From: Anastatus disparis
Lineage: Eukaryota > Arthropoda > Insecta > Hymenoptera > Eupelmidae
Assembly: GCA_017163975.1 (NCBI GenBank)
Contig: JAFFSR010000310.1
Span: 223,501-287,500, forward strand
Direction: 5' to 3'
DNA: 64,000 bases
Position 1 is the stretch's first letter; every line of letters starts with the position of its first letter. Positions 33,802-43,616 of this stretch are shown here, piece after piece. The notes beneath the pieces were generated by a model, which was given only the letters and a program-made list of their open reading frames with translations, was not told the origin of the DNA and did not search any database. A program made the position numbers and the translations under genes.

Positions 33802-34580
33802 TTTTAGCTCCATATAATTCCAAAACAGCTCTTGCAACAACATAAAAATAATGTTCACTATGAGCTTCAACGCTCATTGTAAGCCATCTATCTGATGTTT
33901 CTTGACAAGCAAGTCTTAAGAATGGTCGTTTAAAGAATTTTCCAATATCTGCATCAACACTTTCAATAGCTTGTTTAAATTTTTTTTACAATGGAAAATA
34001 ATAAAAATACTCTTTCTCGTCACTTTCTTTAATTTTGTGTTTTTAAGAGCTAATTTATGATAACAACAAGATACTAAAATAAGAAGATGGCCCATTTTCA
34101 TCTCTAAATATATTTGAGATTTATATGCACTTAGATCACCACAAGCAAAAAACTAATTAGACAAACATTTTCTATTTCTTCAAATTTATGATAACAACAA
34201 GATACTAAAATAAGAAGATGGACCATTTTTACCTCCAAATATATTTGAGGTGTATACGCACTTAGATCACCACAAGCGTGAATACTAATTAGATAAATAT
34301 TTTTCCTATTTCTCCAAATTCTTTTTCTATAATTAATTCTATGTTTCTTTGAACTTTTGTGTTTATGTTATAACATATATATTTCACAGGTGGTAATGAA
34401 TCAGAAAACATTGTTCTTTGTTAAAGATTTGCAGTTTCAACATTTTGAGAATTTTAGTTACTGACATTTTATACAACCATTGAATTTCTCTTAAGAATAA
34501 GATTGCTTCTTTAAAATATTGAAAATATGATATTTCATTGCTACACATTCTGTAATTATATAAACTATCAATTTCCATTG
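33802..34580 (-). pseudogene. METTL25-like methyltransferase remnant
   Basis: On the minus strand one frame gives IHACGDLSAYTPQIYLEV and LVSCCYHK, the CGDL...SCCYH pattern of METTL25/METTL25B-type methyltransferases. Further on come EYFYYFPL, a stop, then RPFLRLACQETSDRWLTM and a C-terminal RAVLELYG just before a good donor (AAAA|GTAAAT). FPLS...LACQE...RAVLELY is how I remember the end of that family. The family is SAM-dependent; substrates are poorly known. Problems: at least one in-frame stop, frame changes toward the 5' side, and a 130-bp internal duplication that repeats the CGDL segment. Probably a dead duplicate; a poorly assembled real gene cannot be excluded. Confidence 0.5.
34059..34323. 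repeat. 130-bp tandem duplication inside the METTL25-like remnant
   Basis: ATAACAACAAGATACTAAAA and ACTTAGATCACCACAAGC each occur twice about 130 bases apart, with roughly 10% differences. The inner copy lost the reading frame. Confidence 0.85.
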
Positions 34581-35028
34581 TATACTAATATTGCAACATT
34601 TTATAATTATAAAACTAACAATTATTAGAAAATAAATTTTTTAGAAACTTATTTCATTACAATAAATATTTTACATAGTTATTAAAATACTTGTTTATAA
34701 TTATTTCAACAGTTTAGAATTAAAAGTTTCTCTGACTTATTAATTTTTATGATAATTTTATGATAAAAGTTATTTCAGTAAAAAAGTAAATAAAGGTGAA
34801 AATGCAGATGAAAATTAATAATGATAAAGTAACAATAAGTTACATAAATTTAAATAGTAATAACAATTACAGAAATTAAAAAAAAAAAATTATGGTATTT
34901 ATTAAATTATGTTGAATCTTATAAAAACAAAAATAAAATAATTTTATAAAGATTCAGCAATAAAAAAATATTAAAAAATATTTTTCAATTGCAAGGTTAA
35001 ATACGAAAACATCACGTATAAAAGGCTA

Positions 35029-35667
35029 AGGGTGAAATCAGATGGAGCGGAAAATAGGCGACGGAACGTCACAGAACCTCAATTCCGCATCTTTGTATTC
35101 CGCCAACGGAGTAAAGACGACGTAATAGACGACATCAATTTTTATTTTGTTTAAAAAAATTATTAGTGCTTCAATAACCTCACGTAATATTTTTAATTTG
35201 CTTTCCATAGCTGTACTTTTAATTTCAATCAAACTTTTAAATTCTATTTTGGTTAATTATCTGTTTAAACAATTTCAAAAAGTCTGTGACGCTTCTATTA
35301 TCCCGTCAAATCCGTTTCCCTATATTCACATGGAGCGGAATAGAAGTTCTGTGACGTTGATTAGCAATTTTATAATTAAAAAATAATGATGTTAATTGAA
35401 ATATTTGGTTATAATAACAAACTATATTTTATTTTTATAAAAAAAGAATCTCATTACAATAACAATAGGTGATTATTTCCAACTTTTTTAACATTTTTGT
35501 TGTTAATTTAAAATTCGCGGATACATTTGTATGCTATTTTTAACAATTTTTCAGCTACATTCCGCGCCATGTGAACATAGGGAAAAAATTTGACGGAAAA
35601 CAAGGCGATGGAATGAATGTTTTGTGACGTTCCGTCGTCAATTTTCCGCTCCATCTGATTTCACCCT
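35029..35667. mobile_element. MITE with AGGGTGAAATCAGATGGAGC inverted ends
   Basis: The left end continues GGAAAATAGGCGACGGAACG; the right end is the complement (CGTTCCGTCGTCAATTTTCC then GCTCCATCTGATTTCACCCT). Two further copies of the ATGGAGCGGAAT / ATTCCGCGCCAT motif and of CTGTGACGTTG sit inside at about 35330 and 35560, so the ends are echoed internally. No transposase. Target duplication not clear. Confidence 0.8.
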
Positions 35668-35700
35668 CAGAGCGCTCGATTGCTTCGCCTACTTGCCATC

Positions 35701-35712
35701 GGGGGGGGGGGG
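35701..35712. repeat. Poly(G) tract
   Basis: Twelve consecutive G, rare in such AT-rich DNA; also a likely site of sequencing length error. Confidence 0.9.
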
Positions 35713-35960
35713 CTGCTCTACAAAATTGCACAGCTCTGTATCACAGAGACAGAAGATATGAAATCAATGTGCTGAACAAAGATAGTATATATAGATACAC
35801 TAAGTTTATCGATCAGGAGCAGCCCCCCGGGGCGCTACCGCGCCCCTTGGTTAAAATCTTTACCCTAGCTAAATTTAAACATATTTTTTTATATTTATAA
35901 ACGTTACTCAAGTAACATCGATACGTAAGTAACACCGTAATTTGAGTTGAGTTATTGCCC

Positions 35961-36042
35961 ACACAGCATGAAAGGTTGCTGCAAGGTTTCAGTAATAAAA
36001 TTCTTATGACTGAAACCTTGCAGCAATCTTTCATGCTGTGTA
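35961..36042. ncRNA. 82-base hairpin with long stem (precursor-like), function unknown
   Basis: ACACAGCATGAAAGGTTGCT and GCAAGGTTTCAGT pair with ACTGAAACCTTGCAGCAATC and TTTCATGCTGTGT: about 34 paired bases with one or two mismatches and a loop of about 14. The geometry resembles a pre-miRNA or a very small MITE. No expression evidence, so the RNA reading is only a possibility. Confidence 0.35.
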
Positions 36043-36349
36043 GGTGCTTGAGTTTGAATTCCAACCTTAGGCCCGAATTCATAGTCGTTGCTCAAACTCA
36101 AGCATTGAGTATGCTCCATTCTCAAACATCGTTCTGTCTTTGTCTCTCTCATAATAAAATCTCATCCCGTCTTTCAGGTTCGAATTCATAGATCCAACTC
36201 AAGTAAAGATTCGTTACTCCAATCTCATTCTGTCTCTGCTTCTCTCATGATAACAAAAAAAGACACAGGATGTAACCAGTACTTCAGTTTTGTTTATGAA
36301 TTCAAACCTCAATACTTGAGTTTGAACAATGACTATACATTCGGAGCTC

Positions 36350-36689
36350 GAGAGCGCGGTGGCGTAATGGATAGAGCTCTTGCCTTCAACGCGGAGGGCA
36401 TGGGTTCGAATCCTGGCCAGGTACCTCTAACTTTTTTTTTCGAAAGAAAATAAATGTATGTGCCATTTATATCGCGACTCTTTAAAAAATCCGACCTCAT
36501 TGGGTATCGGTTGATTGTTGGTTACAAAAGTGGCTGACCATCCATCGGTAGTCAAAGTTTTCGGTATGGTGGGTCTGACAGTCCCAGCCTGATGTAATGT
36601 GTTAAACAGATGCTGGGCGGGGGACTTCCTCGACTACATCATATATAAAAAGGTTAATCATATAGAGGACAATATCCTTTATATATTAA

Positions 36690-36737
<48 letters not shown>
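36350..36737 (+). mobile_element. tRNA-derived SINE, copy 2
   Basis: Same head as copy 1 (TGGCGTAATGGATAGAGC A box, GGTTCGAATCC B box), same body landmarks (CTCATTGGGTATCGGTTGAT; CCTGATGTAATGTGTTAAAC), the 3' hairpin GGTTAATCATATAGAGGA...TATATTAATC, and a poly(A) tail of about 42. Flanked by perfect 15-bp target duplications ATACATTCGGAGCTC. The long clean tail and perfect duplication point to a younger insertion than copy 1. Confidence 0.95.
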
Positions 36738-36743
<6 letters not shown>

Positions 36744-37356
36744 TCGGAGCTCAGACAGAAAGTTGTAGTCGTTACTCAGTTCTCAGTTCTCAGCTTATAT
36801 GAATCAAACATCATTCCGTCTTATTTTTCTCATGATGAGAAAACAGACAGATGACACAATCATTACTTGAGTTACTTTCATACATTAGAATCTAATCATT
36901 TTTCGTTCAAGTATTTTATAGGATTATAATGAGTTTAACCAATCAGAGAGGTTATTTCTTTAGGATTAGAGATACATAAATTATTCTCTTACTTATGTAG
37001 TATAGATGTATAGCACCACTAACCGTATAACGTACTACATGTATGTATGTGCGTGATCGCGATGTCCCAAGGGGGTCGCTCTAGAAAATTGCACAACTCT
37101 GTATCACAGAGACAGAAGATATAAAATCAATGTGCTGAACAAAGATAGCATATATCGATACACTAAATTTATCGTTTCGGAGCAATTCTCCAGTCCCCAG
37201 TCCCGACCGAGCTTCCATTCTCTTATGTTTGATTTCGTACTCAGAATTTGTCACTTTATGGTTTTTCATGCTCGAGTTTACAACAATAACATCAATGTTT
37301 AATTTTTATCAATCAATTATAATAAATATAATATAACAAAATATTTAAATATTAAA

Positions 37357-37599
37357 ATGGGATTTTCAAGTAAATTAGTATGTTATAATAAATGTTGTAA
37401 TCCTTATAAATTGAAGAATCATCGAAAAACTAAGTCATTACAGAAAGTGTCAGAAAATATTAAAAAAGTTTTGATTAATGTTACATTAGATGAAAGAATA
37501 TGTTCGACATGCAGAAAACGTGCTTATAAAGATTATAATGACCTGCAATGTTGGTGTTCATCTATTGAATATTTTATGAAAATTATTTTTTATAATTAA
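37357..37599 (+). pseudogene. Probable N-terminal exon of the transposase-like gene at 40.98-43.25 kb
   Basis: An 80-codon frame with CCNPYKLKNHRKTKSLQKVS and ERICSTCRKRAYKD: paired cysteines (CC near residue 13, CxxC near residue 52) forming a probable zinc-binding module. In the multi-exon protein family to which the downstream exons belong, I remember an N-terminal CCNPF...ICxxCRK module of this kind, which supports joining them. The open frame's last 30 residues may be intron. No clear donor was chosen. If correct, the intervening 3.4 kb intron contains the 536-bp tandem repeats. Confidence 0.5.
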
Positions 37600-38184
37600 T
37601 ATCTTTTCTATAAATCTTGCATGCAATTATTTAATTCTGGGCATAATATTATTGGCAAAAAAAACTTATTAACAAAATTTATGTTGAATGTTTATATTTA
37701 GGTTATAGTTGCTTCTGTTTTATGTAAATTTTGCATGCTATTTATTTTAGATGTAATAAAAATGGTAAAGTTTAATTCCCACAATTTCTGTTTAAGGTAG
37801 TTGTCGACTCCTTACATCATAAAAAACTGTTTATTATAAAATGCTTTATAATTTAATTCACAACTTCAATATAATTTCACAAATAAATAGTTAAAATTTT
37901 ATAACCTCCAGCGGTTTCAAAAGTAAGATATAAAACTGAAATTTTCATTTTATATAGTAAATATCATTAAAATTACAAATTTAAAATATTATATTATAAT
38001 TATGAAACCGTTAATCGTTCTAAAAATTTAACTATTTATTTATAAGGTTATATTGAAGTAATAACCAAATTTCAACGCATTTCATAATAAATAATTTTTT
38101 TATGATGTAATGGGTCGTGAACTACCTTCAAGATTATCTTTTATACAAATTTTGCATGCAATTATTTTATTCCAGATGTAATAT

Positions 38185-38531
38185 CCCTACTAAAAAATTT
38201 CAGGTGATTAATCATGCCAAAATCTCATGTGATGATTTTTTTGGTTTTTACACGTTTCAAAGCATACTTAGTCAATTGCGAGCTATTTTTGAAAATTTTT
38301 GAAAAATTGAACTTAGAAAATTTTTTGTAAAATGAGTCAAAATTTTTTTTAAGACCAAATTGTCAAAAAATTTTCTAAGTTCAAATTTTTCAAAAATTTT
38401 CAAAAATAGTTCGCAATTGACTAAGTATGCTTTGAAACGTGTAAAAACCGAAAAAATCGTCACATGAGATTTTGGCATGATTAATCACCTGAGAAATCAG
38501 GTGATTTCTCACCTGAGATTTTTTAGTAGGG
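38185..38531. mobile_element. CCCTACTAAAA foldback MITE in tandem unit 1
   Basis: Starts CCCTACTAAAAAATTTCAGG and ends with the complement TTTTTTAGTAGGG. The arms (GTGATTAATCATGCCAAAAT; ACGTTTCAAAGCATACTTAG) pair around a centre near 38350; an AATCACCTGAGAAATCAGGT hairpin lies near the right end. Units 2 and 3 show the empty site (GTAATATTATTTGC), giving a 3-bp TAT duplication (or TA plus one base). Confidence 0.9.
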
Positions 38532-40142
38532 TATTTTTTGCAAAAAAATCTTATATACAAAACTTTTGTTGAATGTTTAATATTTAGGTTATAGTTGCTT
38601 CCGTTTTATGTAAATTTTGCATGCTATTTATTTTAGATGTAATAAAAATGGTAAAGTTTAATTCACACAATTTCTGTTTAAGGCAGTTGTCGACTCCTTA
38701 CATCATAAAAAACTGTTTATTATCAAATGCTTTAAAATTTAATTCACAACTTCAATATAATTTCACAAATAAATAGTTAAAATTTTATAACCTCCAGCGG
38801 TTTCAAAAGTAAGATATAAAACTGAAATTTTCATTTTATATAGTAAATATCATTAAAATTACAAATTTAAAATATTATATTATAATTATGAAACCGTTAA
38901 TCGTTCTAAAAATTTAACTATTTATTTATAAAGTTATATTGAAGTTATAACCAAATTTCAACGCAATTTATAATAAATAATTTTTTTATGATGTAATGGG
39001 TCGTCAACTACCTTAAAGATTATCTTTTATATAAATTTTCCATGCAATTATTTTATTCCAGATGTAATATTATTTGCAAAAAAATCTTATTTACAAAACT
39101 TTTGTTGAATGTTTAATATTTAGGTTATAGTAGCTTCCGTTTTATGTAAATTTTGCATGCTATTTATTTTAGATGTAATAAAAATGGTAAAGTTTAATTC
39201 ACACAATTTCTGTTTAAGGTAGTTGTCGACTCCTTACATCATAAAAAACTGTTTATTATAAAATGCTTTAAAATTTAATTCACAACTTCAATATAATTTC
39301 ACAAATAAATAGTTAAAATTTTATAACCTCTAGCGGTTTCAAAAGTAAGATATAAAACTGAAATTTTCATTTTATATAATAAATATCATTAAAATTACAA
39401 ATTTAAAATATTATATTATAATTATGAAACCGTTAATCGTTCTAAAAATTTAACTATTTATTTATAAAGTTATATTGAAGTTATAACCAAATTTCAACGC
39501 AATTTATAATAAATAATTTTTTTATGATGTAATGGGTCGTCAACTACCTTAAAGATTATCTTTTATATAAATTTTCCATGCAATTATTTTATTCCAGATG
39601 TAATATTATTTGCAAAAAAATCTTATTTACAAAACTTTTGTTGAATGTTTAATATTTAAGTTATAGTTGCTTCTGTTTTATGTAAATTTTGCATGCTATT
39701 TATTTTAGATGTAATAAAAATGGTAAAGTTTAATTCACACAATTTCTGTTTAAGGTAGTTGTCGGCTCCTTACATCATAAAAAACTGTTTATTATAAAAT
39801 GCTTTAGAATTTAATTCACAACTTCAATATAATTTCACAAATAAATAGTTAAAATTTTATAACCTCCAGCGGTTTCAAAAGTAAGATATAAAACTGAAAT
39901 TTTCATTTTATATAGTAAATATCATTAAAATTACAAATTTAAAATATTATATTATAATTATGAAACCGTTAATCGTTCTAAAAATTTAACTATTTATTTA
40001 TAAGGTTATATTGAAGTAATAACCAAATTTCAACGCATTTCATAATAAATAATTTTTTTATGATGTAATGGGTCGTGAACTACCTTCAAGATTATCTTTT
40101 ATACAAATTTTGCATGCAATTATTTTATTCCAGAAGTAATAT

Positions 40143-40400
40143 CCCTACTAAAAAGTTTCAGGTGATTAATCATGCCAAAATCTCATGTGATGATTTTTTT
40201 GGTTTTTACACGTTTCAAAGCATACTTACAAGGAGAGTGCATTGCATTTGGGTCTTGGATTTTCTTCTAGCTTTGGGATCTTTTTTCTTACACAAAATCA
40301 TGAAAAAAGCCGCGTCCATTCAGTCCAACGCTCGATTTTTCCCGAGTTATGAGCAGTTTTGTCTGTTTTGTTGAAAAAATTGCATCTGCTTTATAATTTT
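40143..40400. mobile_element. Chimera: truncated CCCTACTAAAA MITE joined to one end of the ACAAGGAGAG MITE
   Basis: The first 86 bases match the left arm at 38185-38270. The sequence then switches after CATACTTA to CAAGGAGAGTGCATTGCATT, then TGAGCAGTTTTGTCTGTTTT, the left end of the 7170-7850 element, for about 170 bases. It ends abruptly in the 536-bp unit. The other halves of both elements are missing, so this is an insertion followed by deletion. Confidence 0.85.
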
Positions 40401-40974
40401 ATTCCAGATGTAATATTATTTGCAAAAAAATCTTATTTACAAAACTTTTGTTGAATGTTTAATATTTAAGTTATAGTTGCTTCTGTTTTATGTTAATTTT
40501 GCATGTTATTACTTTATTTTAAAACAAAAAATTACTTGATTTTATAACGAATATTATAATAGCAAAGAAGTGTAACTTACAAAAATCCTATTGAAAGTTT
40601 AATATGTAGGTAACCGTTAATTGCAAATATCAACTAAAATATATAAATTTTAAATATTCTCACAAAATTAAAAATATTTATTCAGAGTATTAGTATTTAA
40701 AACATTTAGTTCTTCCTATAAGATGCATCACATAAATAGCTCTTATTGTAGTTTCATTATGTGTTTGTCAACAATCATTATTTTGTAGTAGCTTTCTAGT
40801 TATGTAAAACTTAAGATGCGTTAAAAATTTAAATGACATTTATTGAATTATGTATTTTAATTTTTTGAATTTACTTTTAGAATATCTTTCTCGCATGTTT
40901 CTTATTTAGTATTTTCTTGTCTGTAAAGTTTCTAATATAAACTTATTCTTGCTGTGCTATTCTATTCCTTGCAG

Positions 40975-43251
40975 TAATGGAAGTCGATAGTTTACAAAGT
41001 CCATCTTCAGTAGGGGCTGTATCTAGATTTAGTAATGATTGCATTAACAATGATTTGGATGATATTTTAGATGAGTTGAGAATGGATGACTCCTTTGCAG
41101 CAATTGCTTTACCACCGCATATTATCAATGATTCTATTGGATTACTAAATAACTTAAAAGTAATTTTCCATGATCCATCAACGTCAAGAGATAATCAAAT
41201 AAAAATTATTACAATGTTGCCAATCACATGGAGTTATACTCAAATAAAACTATATTTTGATGCTTATCATATGATCAAATATGCTCGTAGTCTTATCGAA
41301 GACAAGGGGATTTTGTCATAACCTTATCACAAAATAGGTATTTACTTTAGTATTTGTATGTAATTTCAATTTTCTTTTAATATTTTAATTTATAAATATC
41401 GAATAATAATTTTATGGTAAGAGAAGCAAATGCAAAATATAAGGAAAATTCTTTTTCGAATTTTTTAAATCTGTTAAGTTTTGGTACCTTTAAAGTTATT
41501 GTATTTAAATGAAAATAATAAATTAAATATTACCTAATATTGGCATTTAAAATATTTCTTTATTATACTTTAGAAATAATATAAGATGTGCTTCTAATAT
41601 ATTGATAACATTTACATTATTTTTTTTTTATTTTAACTATTTAAAATAAAATATTTTTAAGTGTCTATAATCAAATTAACCATGTTAACTAAATAGGTAT
41701 TAAAAATATTTTAAACAAACAAAAGTTGTTTATAATGAATAATATCATGAATATTTAGTTTTACATAAAATATTTTCTGCTTAGGTAAATTCATATCTTG
41801 TGATATAATCTCTTCAGTTATGAACTTTTATTTAAGAGATGATATAACTTGGACCATGCCTGGCATAAAGGATGTAATATGTACAAGAAATAGTGATGGA
41901 ATTAAAGAGAAACTTCAAAAGCGACTGATTCTGTTGAATTTAACGGAATTATATCAGCTTTATAAATTGGAATTTCCAGAGAATAAAATTGGTCTCACAA
42001 AATTTACTATGTTGCGTCCTAAAAACTGTGTGTTAGCAGGAAGCAGTGGGACTCACAGCGTGTGTGTCTGTTCTTATCATCAAAATGTAAAGTTGATGAT
42101 TTTAGGTACTTTAATTTATTATGATCATATATCTTAATATAAATAATAGTACTTCCAATTTTGAAGGCTTATTTTTTTTTACAGATAGTCATTTATCTAA
42201 TTTTACAAAAAATGAAGAACAGAAAATAACATCATATGTAGATTGTTTTGATTTTTTAATTTGTGAATCACCATCTGACTTGTGTTATTTAAACAACTGC
42301 GAGAAATGTCCAGGATCTATCAATCTAGAGAAATTCTTATTAAAAGTGTTTGAAGATAATTACGTCACCTCAATTTCTTTCAAGCAGTGGATTAATAATC
42401 CACAAACAACTTTAGAAACTTTAATCAAGGAAACGCCTGAATTTGTAAAATATTTTTGTGAAAAAGTAAAAGGATTACTTCCTCATGCAATAATAGCATC
42501 CAAACAATCTTTATATTCAAGAAAATTAAAGGACCATCTGGAACCACATGAATTTCAAATAATTGTGAACTTTGCCGAAAATTACGCGTTCACGATTCAA
42601 GATGCTGCTCCTGGTTTCCATTGGAATAACGCCCAAGCTACAATCTATAATGTCGTAATTTATTACAAAGAAAATGAAATCACAAAACATAAAAGTTTGG
42701 TTATAATTTCTGATTGCTTAATTCATGATGTTGTAGCAGTTTATTCGTTCCATAAAATAATTCAGAATTTTTTGATTGATGAATTTTCTTCCATAAAAAA
42801 GATTTATTATTTCTCTGACGGTGCCCCCCAATAGTATAAGAATTTCAAAAATGTTATTAATTAAGCTCATCATAAAATGGATTTTGGATCAGACGCTGAA
42901 TGGCATTTTTATCCCACAGCCCATGGGAAAGGTCCATGTGATGGTCTTGGGGCAACAGTAAAAAGAGGAGCTCTTAGAGCAAGCCTACAGAGATCAACAA
43001 TTGAGCCAATTTTGACAAGTGAAGATCTATTTCATTGGCTAAGCACAACTGAAAGAATGCCAAATATAACCTTCAAATATTCTACCCGGAAAAATTATGA
43101 TCAAACTAAAAAATTTTTAGCCAAACGGTTTCACAATAACAGATGGGTACAACATCTTCAGGACCAGCACTGTTTAATTCCAATTGATGGTACCATAAGA
43201 GCAAAACTATATTCTGAATATAATTTTTATACAGACACTGTTATTTTATAA
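40975..43251 (+). pseudogene. Multi-exon transposase-like gene (DDE-type suspected), three in-frame stops
   Basis: Three exons are inferred: 40975-41337, 41785-42105 and 42185-43251. Introns of 447 and 79 bases have clean GT...AG ends and matching phase 1. Motifs: IITMLPITWSYTQIK and SLIEDKGILS; FYLRDDITWTMPG; QKRLILLNLTELYQLYKLEF; LRPKNCVLAGSSGTHSVCVC with SYHQNVKLM; IVNFAENYAFTIQDAAPGFH; YYFSDGAPQ; AEWHFYPTAHGKGPCDGLG and TVKRGALRASLQ. This is an invertebrate repeat-associated family I know by its LRPKHCVLAGASGTHSVCVC and FSDGA...HGKGPCDG signatures; a DDE transposase role (possibly Sola-like) is inferred. Stops at 41319, 42832 and 42862 interrupt it without any frameshift, so it died recently, or the reference has errors. 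Confidence 0.75.
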
Positions 43252-43614
43252 TTTTTCTCTGTCTTCGACCAATGTAAAGAAAAGTTATTGTTATTTGCTT
43301 AATTTTGATTAAATTATATATTTAAGGATAAGAATACATATTATTTTTAATAAATAACATTTTCCTAAATAAAACATACTTCATATTGTTTAAAGTTAGG
43401 ATGTTAAAAGATTAAAGTATTGGTCATTATCATAGTTTTTATTTTGATTATTAAATATTTTATGATAATGATGATGATCATGATAATGATTATTATTATT
43501 ATTTTTATTATGATTAATATTTTCTAGTAACTGAAATAATTAAGATGCAGCAGAGTAGCTTTAAATATTGGTTTAGATTATCATTCTAAATTACCTTATA
43601 CTATTAGTCATTGC
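43252..43614. other. AT-rich 3' flank with ATGATGATCATGATAATGAT tract
   Basis: Includes AATAAATAACATTTTCCTAA, with possible poly(A) signals for the preceding gene, and an imperfect (ATGATA)n / (TTA)n stretch at about 43460-43520. Confidence 0.5.
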
Positions 43615-43616
43615 TA

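Larger units (their letters stand above)
35713..37185. repeat. 110-bp direct repeats bracketing a CTCAAGTAACG-rich block
   Basis: ACAGAGACAGAAGATAT followed by CAATGTGCTGAACAAAGATA occurs at 35747-35790 and again at 37106-37147. Between them are repeated, partly inverted units with CGAATTCATAG, TTGAGTTTGAA and CTGTCTTTGTCTCTCTCAT, plus the second SINE. A related fragment is near 3220-3290. Class unknown; the bracketing repeats could be terminal repeats of a small element. Confidence 0.55.
37600..40500. repeat. 536-bp tandem repeat array, four units plus part of a fifth
   Basis: The anchor GTTATAGTTGCTTCYGTTTT recurs near 37703, 38589, 39125 (variant), 39661 and 40471. Spacing is 536 between clean neighbours and 886 where a 347-bp MITE sits in the unit. 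Each unit contains an inner inverted-repeat segment TTAA-GGTAGTTGTCGACTCC ... GGGTCGTCAACTACC-TTAA, itself a TTAA-flanked MITE that was amplified with the unit. Units 1 and 4 share variants (GTGAACTACCTTCAAG) and the CCCTACTAAAA insertion; units 2 and 3 share others (TATAAATTTTCCATGC). The array grew by copying more than one unit at a time. Confidence 0.92.

Noticed and set aside
38117..38302. Repeated open frame MNYLQDYLLYKFCMQLFY (also 40075-40374)
   Set aside because: Encoded by the 536-bp tandem unit running into different MITE ends; C-termini differ by insertion, not by evolution of a protein.
37600..40500. Tandem array as a centromeric satellite
   Set aside because: Only four to five units, lying within the probable intron of a transposase-like gene; nothing suggests centromere function.
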